Origin: Thiobacillus sp. 65-29
GTDB lineage: Bacteria; Pseudomonadota; Gammaproteobacteria; Burkholderiales; Thiobacillaceae
Direction of reading: 5' to 3'
Assembly (NCBI GenBank): GCA_001899775.1
Contig: MKWN01000044.1
Span: forward strand, 28,086-92,085
DNA length: 64,000 bases
Below, one piece after another: positions 56,506-64,000 of the stretch. Every line of letters begins with the position of its first letter. Positions within the stretch are counted from its first letter, which is position 1. The notes beneath the pieces were generated by a model that had not been told where the DNA came from, did not search any database, and saw only the letters and a list, made by a program, of their open reading frames with translations. Both the position numbers and the translations under genes were made by a program.

Positions 56506-58680
56506 TCAGCTTGCCTGAGCCTTGATATCGCCTTCCAGGTTCGGGTAACGCACGTGGTCCACGAGTTCCTGGATTTCCCTGGACGGTGCACGGGACAGCA
56601 GCGAGCCGATGATGACGCCGAGGAAGCCCGCCGGCATGCCGAACACGCCCCCGGCAATCGGCTTGATGGCGAACCACTCGTTTGCCGCGACGCCGCCGAA
56701 GAACTCGTAGGTGTTGTACATGTAGAACATGCAGACACCGAGTCCCGTGAGCATGCCGAGGACCGCACCGAAGTAGTTCGCGCGCTTCCAGAACACGCCG
56801 AGCACCAGCGCGGGGAAGAACGCGGACGCGGCGAGCGAGAACGCGGCACCGACGAGGAACATGATGTCACCCGGCTTCAGCGACGCGGTATACGCGGCGA
56901 ACAGCGCCACCACCAGCAGCAGGCCCTTGGAGATGGCCAGCCGGCGCACGGTCGACGCCTTGGGGTCGATCATCTTGTAATAGACGTCGTGCGACAGCGC
57001 GTTGGCGATCGTCAGAAGTAGGCCGTCGGCGGTGGAGAGCGCCGCCGCCAGGCCGCCCGCCGCCACCATGCCCGATACCACGTACGGCAGGCCGGTGATC
57101 TCCGGGGTGGCGAGCACGATGAGGTCGCCGCCGATGGTTATTTCGGCGAGCTGCACCAGGCCATCCTTGTTGAGGTCGGCGATCTTCATCAGGGTGGGAT
57201 CCACTGCCGCCCAGTTGGCGACCCAGGCGGGCAATGAGGCGAACGACGAGCCGACCAGGTTGTTGTAGACCTCGGACTTGACCAGCACCGCCAGTGCGGG
57301 CGCGGTGAAGTACAGGAGGAAGATGAAGAACAGCGACCAGAACACCGACTTGCGCGCCTCACGGACCGAGGGGGTGGTGTAGTAGCGCATCAGGATGTGC
57401 GGCAGCGAGGCCGTGCCGACCATCAGGCACAGCACCAGCGCCATGAAATTGCGGCGCTTCTCGTTGGATGCCTTTTCGTCCTCGGCTTTCGCCGCGGCGA
57501 TTTCGGCTTCGGTCGCGTTGGGGTTGTCCTTCAGCAGTTTCTTCTCCGCACCCTTGCCGGAGAATGCGGCGGCGTGCGCGGGAACCGGACCGGCTGCCTT
57601 CTTCGCGCCGTCGGCGGCTTTTTTCAGCTTGGCCATCAGCGCATCCGCACCGGTCAGATCGGCAATTTCCTTTTCCTTTGCGTCGATCTTGGTACCGTTC
57701 GGTTCGGGGGCCGCCTTCAGCTCGGCCAGTTCGCCTTCGAGCTTGGCGCGTGCCTCGCCGACGATCGCGTCCGCATTGCCGGCGGCGATCGCCTCTTCCA
57801 GCGCCTTCATCTTGGCTTCGGTGGCGAGCTGCTTCTCCTTGTGGAGGGCGCGCACGGAAGCCTCGGCGGCGCCGAGCGTGGTGGCGGGGTCGTTGAGTTC
57901 CTTTTCCTTCGCGGTCACTTCCTTCAGGACCTGACCATAGGCGATCTGCGGGATGGGGTTGCCGGTATGGGTTACCGACAGCCACACCACCGGCACCATG
58001 TAGGCGATGATGAGAATGATGTACTGCGCGACCTGGGTCCAGGTCACCGCGCGCATGCCGCCGAGGAAGGAGCACACCAGGATGCCGGCGAGACCGACGA
58101 ACACACCGTACTGGAATTCGATGCCGGTGAGGCGCGCGGTGATGATGCCGACGCCATAGATCTGCGCGACCACGTAGACGAACGAGCAGATGATGGCAGC
58201 GACGACGCCGATGGTGCGCGGCAGGTTGCCGCCGTAGCGTGTGCCGAGGAAGTCGGGAATGGTGAATTGGCCGAACTTCCTGAGGTAGGGCGCGAGGAAC
58301 AGCGCTACCAGCACGTAGCCGCCCGTCCAGCCCATGACGAAGGCGAGGCCGTCATAGCCGGTGAGGTACAGGGTGCCGGCCATGCCGATGAAGGACGCCG
58401 CCGACATCCAGTCGGCCCCGGTGGCCATGCCGTTGAAGATGGCGGGCACGCGGCGGCCGGCGACGTAGTATTCGGACACGTCGGCGGTTTTCGACATGAT
58501 GCCGATGCCGGCGTACAGCGCGATGGTCGCGGCGAGGAAGATGTAGCCGATCCACTTGGAGGGCAGGCCCATCTGCTCCAGGATCGCGAGCACGATGACG
58601 AAGCTGATGAAGCCGCCGGTGTAGAAAGTGTAGTACTTCTTGAGTTGCTGGAAGAACTGGCTCTGGGTGAGTGCCGTCAT
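56506..58680 (-). CDS. Solute:sodium symporter (SSS family, ActP-like/VC_2705-type) with long inserted coiled-coil region
   Basis: 'EYYVAGRRVPAIFNGMATGADWMSAASFIGMAGTLYLTGYDGLAFVMGWTGGYVLVALFLAPYLRKFG' SSS signatures; partner small subunit adjacent. Confidence 0.93.
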   Translation of the reverse strand: MTALTQSQFFQQLKKYYTFYTGGFISFVIVLAILEQMGLPSKWIGYIFLAATIALYAGIGIMSKTADVSEYYVAGRRVPAIFNGMATGADWMSAASFIGMAGTLYLTGYDGLAFVMGWTGGYVLVALFLAPYLRKFGQFTIPDFLGTRYGGNLPRTIGVVAAIICSFVYVVAQIYGVGIITARLTGIEFQYGVFVGLAGILVCSFLGGMRAVTWTQVAQYIILIIAYMVPVVWLSVTHTGNPIPQIAYGQVLKEVTAKEKELNDPATTLGAAEASVRALHKEKQLATEAKMKALEEAIAAGNADAIVGEARAKLEGELAELKAAPEPNGTKIDAKEKEIADLTGADALMAKLKKAADGAKKAAGPVPAHAAAFSGKGAEKKLLKDNPNATEAEIAAAKAEDEKASNEKRRNFMALVLCLMVGTASLPHILMRYYTTPSVREARKSVFWSLFFIFLLYFTAPALAVLVKSEVYNNLVGSSFASLPAWVANWAAVDPTLMKIADLNKDGLVQLAEITIGGDLIVLATPEITGLPYVVSGMVAAGGLAAALSTADGLLLTIANALSHDVYYKMIDPKASTVRRLAISKGLLLVVALFAAYTASLKPGDIMFLVGAAFSLAASAFFPALVLGVFWKRANYFGAVLGMLTGLGVCMFYMYNTYEFFGGVAANEWFAIKPIAGGVFGMPAGFLGVIIGSLLSRAPSREIQELVDHVRYPNLEGDIKAQAS

Positions 58681-58943
58681 TATTCGTCTCCCTCGTGGAC
58701 GCCGTATTCCTTGTCCATCTTGTTCATCGCGTGCGCGTAGTACCAGATGATCAGGACATAGATGATCAGGGCACCCTGCGCGCCCATGTAGAAGGCGAAG
58801 GGGAAGCCCATGATGATGATGTTGTTGAGCTGCGGGGCGAAGTAGATGACGACGAACGTCACGACGAACCAGATGGCGAGCAGCACTGCGGTGAGCCGCA
58901 GATTCTTGCGCCAGTACTCTTGATGCTTCTCCGACAATTGCAT
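58680..58943 (-). CDS. DUF4212 protein, putative SSS symporter small subunit
   Basis: 'MQLSEKHQEYWRKNLRLTAVLLAIWFVVTFVVIYFAPQLNNIIIMGFPFAFYMGAQGALIIYVLIIWYYAHAMNKMDKEYG'. Confidence 0.93.
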   Translation of the reverse strand: MQLSEKHQEYWRKNLRLTAVLLAIWFVVTFVVIYFAPQLNNIIIMGFPFAFYMGAQGALIIYVLIIWYYAHAMNKMDKEYGVHEGDE

Positions 58944-59051
58944 GGCTGACCTCCGTGTGTGATGAACGGGTACGCGCTTGTTATGGGACGCGTGTGCGCG
59001 TGCACGGAGTCTAAGGACTAGTCTTGTGGTCGCCAAGCGAATTAGAAAAAA

Positions 59052-59750
59052 CTAATGTAGGGACAGCCAGCGGCGTGCGCGCAACAGGCGCAGCAGCTGG
59101 CGTGCGGTGGTGACGCGCTCGCGTGCCGCGGCATCGAGCAGCACCAGCCACAGTTCCGCGGTGGCGTAGGCGTCGGCGAGCGCGCCGTGGCGCGTGTAGA
59201 CGGCGATGCCGAAATGTCCCAGCCAGTCGTCGAGGTGGCGGTAGCGCGGTGCGACCGCGGGAAACAGCAGTGGCGCGACCAGCGCGGCGTCGAACCAGGG
59301 TGCGGGTGGACGCAGTCCGAGCTGCCTGCGCGTGTCGCGTTCCAGCACGGTCTGGTCGAAGCCGGCATGAAAGGCGACGCGCGGCACGTTGCCCGCGAAT
59401 TCGAGCCAGTCGAGTAGCGCCACGTGCGCCGCCTGTCCCGCGCGCTGCGCGCTGTCGGTGATGCCGTGGATGAGGATGTTGGCGGCGCCGGTGGCTTGCG
59501 CCTGCGTCAGTCCGGTTTCGAAACTGTGAGCCAGCGCGATGCGTTTCTCTTCGATCATCACCGCGCCGATCGCCAGCAGAGGATCGTGCAGGGCGTCGAG
59601 CCCGCCCGTCTCGACGTCGACCACGCACCAGCGCAGCGCAGCGAGTGGCTGATCGAGGTCGGGGGCGGCCAGCGCGGCGAGTGCGTCGCGGCGTGCCGCA
59701 CTGGCCGCGTCGAGCGATACGTGCCGGCGCCGGGCAAACGGCCAGATCAC
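59052..59750 (-). CDS. 3'-5' exonuclease (DnaQ/DEDD-like)
   Basis: 'WCVVDVETGGLDALHDPLLAIGAV' Exo I, 'VAFHAGFDQTVLERD' Exo II, 'YTRHGALADAYATAELWL' Exo III. Confidence 0.88.
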   Translation of the reverse strand: MIWPFARRRHVSLDAASAARRDALAALAAPDLDQPLAALRWCVVDVETGGLDALHDPLLAIGAVMIEEKRIALAHSFETGLTQAQATGAANILIHGITDSAQRAGQAAHVALLDWLEFAGNVPRVAFHAGFDQTVLERDTRRQLGLRPPAPWFDAALVAPLLFPAVAPRYRHLDDWLGHFGIAVYTRHGALADAYATAELWLVLLDAAARERVTTARQLLRLLRARRWLSLH

Positions 59751-61636
59751 AATTTGTAATCCATCGCCAGCCGCGCCTGCACCTTGCGCGCCTGGCGCAG
59801 CGCCTCCTTGAGGATGCGGCGGTCGAGCGGATTCAGCGTGTCGGGGTTGACGTGATTGTCCGGCGGTTGCCCCGTGCGCAGGCGCGCGTGCTGGTGACGC
59901 AGGCGCAGCAGCTGCAGGAAATGGAAGGCGCGGTTCCAGTCGGCGAGTTCGCCGTCGGGGATGTGCAGGGCGTGCGCGGCCTCGCGCAGGCGCTTCGCGG
60001 TATTGGTCTGCGGGCTGCCCGCGGCCAGCGCGAAGATGCGCGCCGCGTCGACGAAGGGCGTGGCGCCGGTGAGTTTGAGATCGAGCGTGTGCGGATGCGC
60101 GTCGTCACCGGACAGCACGAAGTCGCGCATTACACCGAGTGGCGGACGGTTGCGCAGCGCGTTGCCCGCCATCTGGTGGAGGAAGCGCGGATTCTTCTGT
60201 GCCGCGCGGTTGAGCCAGGCGCGCAGATCGAACGCCAGCGCCGCATCGCCGGCGAGCGGGCGGAAGTCGAAGAAGATGCTGGCGTGCAGCAGCGCCTCCG
60301 GCGTGCCGTGGTCGATCCATTGCGTGAACTGGCGCTGCCAGTCGTCCGCTGACAGGCACCACTGCGGGTTGCCGGCCATGATGTCACCGCGGCACAGGGG
60401 AAATCCACATGCGTCGAGCCGTGCGTTGACGCGCTGCGCGAACGCCAGCAGCGCCTCGCGCTGCGTGTCGTTGGCCTGCTCGAAGATCAGCGCGTTGTCC
60501 TGGTCGGTGGCGAGCGTCTGCTCCATGCGGCCTTCCGAGCCCAGCGCGAGCCAGCACCAGCGCAGCCCTGCGAGCTTGCGATCGGTTTCGCTTTCGAATG
60601 CGATGATGCGTTCGGTGAGGCGGTCGTTGAGGCTGGAGATGATCGCGGTGAGATTCTCCGCATCCATGCCCTGCGCCAGCAGGCTGTGCGCGAGGTCACC
60701 GATGTCATGCGCCAGTCCCGGCAGGCGCGCAGGATCGTCGGTGCGCGCGAGTGCCGAGGTGATACCGTCCACCGACAGCCGGCGCAGGGCGAAGATGTCC
60801 TTCTCCGACACCACGCCGCTCAACCGGCCCTCGCTCACCAGCGGCAGATGGTGGATGCCCTGGCGCGCCATCAGCACCAGCGCGTCGGCCACCGGCGCGG
60901 TATCGGGCAAGGTGGCCGGCGCGTGCGTCATGACCGCCGAAATCGGGGTGGAGAGTGGCACCTGCGCCAGCGTCACACGCGCCAGCACGTCCTTGAGCGT
61001 GAGGATGCCGATCGGCGCACCCGCGTCGTCGACCACCACGACCGAGCCGATGCGTGCCGCCTCCATCGCCGCGAGCGCTTCGGCGAGCGGCGTGGCAGGT
61101 GCCACGCTGAACGGCGCACGCCGCACCAGACCGCCGAGCGGGCGTGCGAAGCGGTGCTCGTCATCGAGTGCCAGCGCGTATTCGGATTGCACCGCGCGCT
61201 GCGATTCCTCCAGCAGGCTGGCGATGCGGCGCGTGCAGAAATCGTTGAATTCCGTGCTGCGCGCGAGCAGCGTGTGGAAGTCGGCCGCCGGCAGGAGATA
61301 GCAGAAGGTGTCGGCAGCGGCGACGTAGCGGTTGGCAGCGGCGCGTCCGGCAAGCAGCGCGCCGAGTGGGAACATCTCGCCCGCCGCAAGCTGGAACACC
61401 GCCTGGCCGTCGGCGGTGACGCCGCTGACCGTGCCCTGCTTGATGATGAACAGCGCAGCGGGTGCGGCCTGGGTCGGCTCCAGCAGCACGCCATGCTCGG
61501 CGTAATACGCCACCGACAGCCGTTGCACCAGCCACAACACCTCGTCGTCGGCCATCGTGGCGAACGGCGCCTGCCGCCGCAGCGCCTCGATGGTGGCGCG
61601 GTGCAGGCTGTTGGCGAGCGGGATCGCGGGATTCAT
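59747..61636 (-). CDS. Cyclic nucleotide-binding-like / CBS / DUF294 nucleotidyltransferase-like protein
   Basis: cNMP-binding fold, two CBS motifs, 'WCWLALGSEGRMEQTLATDQDNALIFE' DUF294 NTase motif. Confidence 0.92.
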   Translation of the reverse strand: MNPAIPLANSLHRATIEALRRQAPFATMADDEVLWLVQRLSVAYYAEHGVLLEPTQAAPAALFIIKQGTVSGVTADGQAVFQLAAGEMFPLGALLAGRAAANRYVAAADTFCYLLPAADFHTLLARSTEFNDFCTRRIASLLEESQRAVQSEYALALDDEHRFARPLGGLVRRAPFSVAPATPLAEALAAMEAARIGSVVVVDDAGAPIGILTLKDVLARVTLAQVPLSTPISAVMTHAPATLPDTAPVADALVLMARQGIHHLPLVSEGRLSGVVSEKDIFALRRLSVDGITSALARTDDPARLPGLAHDIGDLAHSLLAQGMDAENLTAIISSLNDRLTERIIAFESETDRKLAGLRWCWLALGSEGRMEQTLATDQDNALIFEQANDTQREALLAFAQRVNARLDACGFPLCRGDIMAGNPQWCLSADDWQRQFTQWIDHGTPEALLHASIFFDFRPLAGDAALAFDLRAWLNRAAQKNPRFLHQMAGNALRNRPPLGVMRDFVLSGDDAHPHTLDLKLTGATPFVDAARIFALAAGSPQTNTAKRLREAAHALHIPDGELADWNRAFHFLQLLRLRHQHARLRTGQPPDNHVNPDTLNPLDRRILKEALRQARKVQARLAMDYKL

Positions 61637-61866
61637 GCGGCAACGTTAGTGGCTGGCGCGGAGTTTGGCAACCGGAGGCCGCGTGGCCCGCGGCTTTGCA
61701 CGCGCAAGGCAGGGTCTATACTGGAACATCGGGCTCGCGGGGGGCCGGCTTTCAGGGCAGCAGCGCAGGCACCGGCCTTTTCCCCCGGCCGTTTCGGCAG
61801 CGATGCTTCGCATCCATTCCTTTTCCGTCGCCTGCGCTTTCAGCATCTTCCGAAAGGAGGCAGGAC

Positions 61867-62400
61867 ATGCACACCAGGACGATTTTTCCCCTCTTGCTGG
61901 GGGCACTCGTGTTCAACACATGGGCGACCTCCGTGCAGGCGGACGACAAGGCTGCCGCGGGCAGCGAGGCGATGGCCACGCAGGCGGGCGACGCAGGATC
62001 AGGATATGGCATGGGCCCGGACATGATGACGGGTGCCGCGCTCGATGCCGGCATCGCGTGCAGCGGGCCGGGGATGATGGGCGGCGGCTGGGGCATGGGC
62101 CCCTGGAGCCGGACCGAACTGACCGCGGAGCAGCGCACCCAGATCAACAAGATCCGGGACGAGACGCGCCGGAAGAACTGGGGACTGATGGGCCGGTTGA
62201 TGGACGAGCAGGCCACCCTCAGGGACTTGTCTGACGCCCCCAAGCGGGATGCCGACGCATTGAGCGAGGCGTACCGGAAGGTCAGGGAACTGAAGCAGCA
62301 GATTCATGCGTCGTCGGAAGACGCGTACGATCGCATCGACGCCATCCTGACCCCCAAACAGAAGGAAAAATCATCGTGGCGCTTCTGGCGCCGCTGGTGA
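61867..62400 (+). CDS. Periplasmic Spy/CpxP-like (heavy-metal-resistance-type) protein
   Basis: Signal peptide, Met/Gly-rich segment 'GYGMGPDMMTGAALDAGIACSGPGMMGGGWGMGPW', then 'LTAEQRTQINKIRDETRRKNWGLMGRLMDEQATL...AILTPKQKEK'. Confidence 0.8.
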   Translation: MHTRTIFPLLLGALVFNTWATSVQADDKAAAGSEAMATQAGDAGSGYGMGPDMMTGAALDAGIACSGPGMMGGGWGMGPWSRTELTAEQRTQINKIRDETRRKNWGLMGRLMDEQATLRDLSDAPKRDADALSEAYRKVRELKQQIHASSEDAYDRIDAILTPKQKEKSSWRFWRRW

Positions 62401-62413
62401 GACGGCCATGAAA

Positions 62414-62435
62414 AAGCCCCGCCGAAGCGGGGCTT
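62414..62435. terminator. Bidirectional terminator between Spy-like gene and groEL
   Basis: aagccccgc-cgaa-gcggggctt hairpin preceded by AAAA. Confidence 0.8.
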
Positions 62436-62462
62436 GGGGACAGCGCGAAACGGGCGTGCTGC

Positions 62463-64000
<1,538 letters not shown>

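Overview
GC-rich bacterial chromosome segment, probably betaproteobacterial (inferred from gene content and order, not proven). The left ~36 kb and the right ~9 kb look like core genome. Left: fmt, rsmB, DUF4390, ntrYX, trkAH, yggX, phoU, Nudix-ThiE, DUF815 ATPase, NYN protein, argJ, pbpG, an HDOD-kinase/GGDEF-EAL pair, a prkA-yeaH-spoVR stress operon, a CusRS-like two-component system, a heavy-metal RND efflux operon and catalase. Right: tRNA-Phe, TPR protein, an SSS symporter with its DUF4212 subunit, a DnaQ-like exonuclease, a CBS-DUF294 protein and groEL. Between about 36.5 and 55.3 kb lies an accessory region. At its left edge is a scar of phage antirepressor and serine recombinase fragments. 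It carries a TetR regulator and two back-to-back ABC-2 type exporters with HlyD and outer-membrane partners, one of whose OMF genes has an in-frame amber codon. It also carries an LpxR-like lipid A deacylase, a perfect 14-bp-arm inverted repeat and a REP-like palindrome cluster upstream of a MarR/membrane-protein pair, and a prophage relic. In the relic a ParD/RelE-type toxin-antitoxin cassette sits between a portal gene 3' end and an S49 peptidase gene 5' end, next to tRNA-Phe. I found no CRISPR array and no clearly new multi-gene system. The items I would follow up first are the prophage relic with its TA cassette, the amber-interrupted exporter gene, the degenerate NtrX AAA+ domain, the predicted CusR-type operator and the coiled-coil insert in the symporter.
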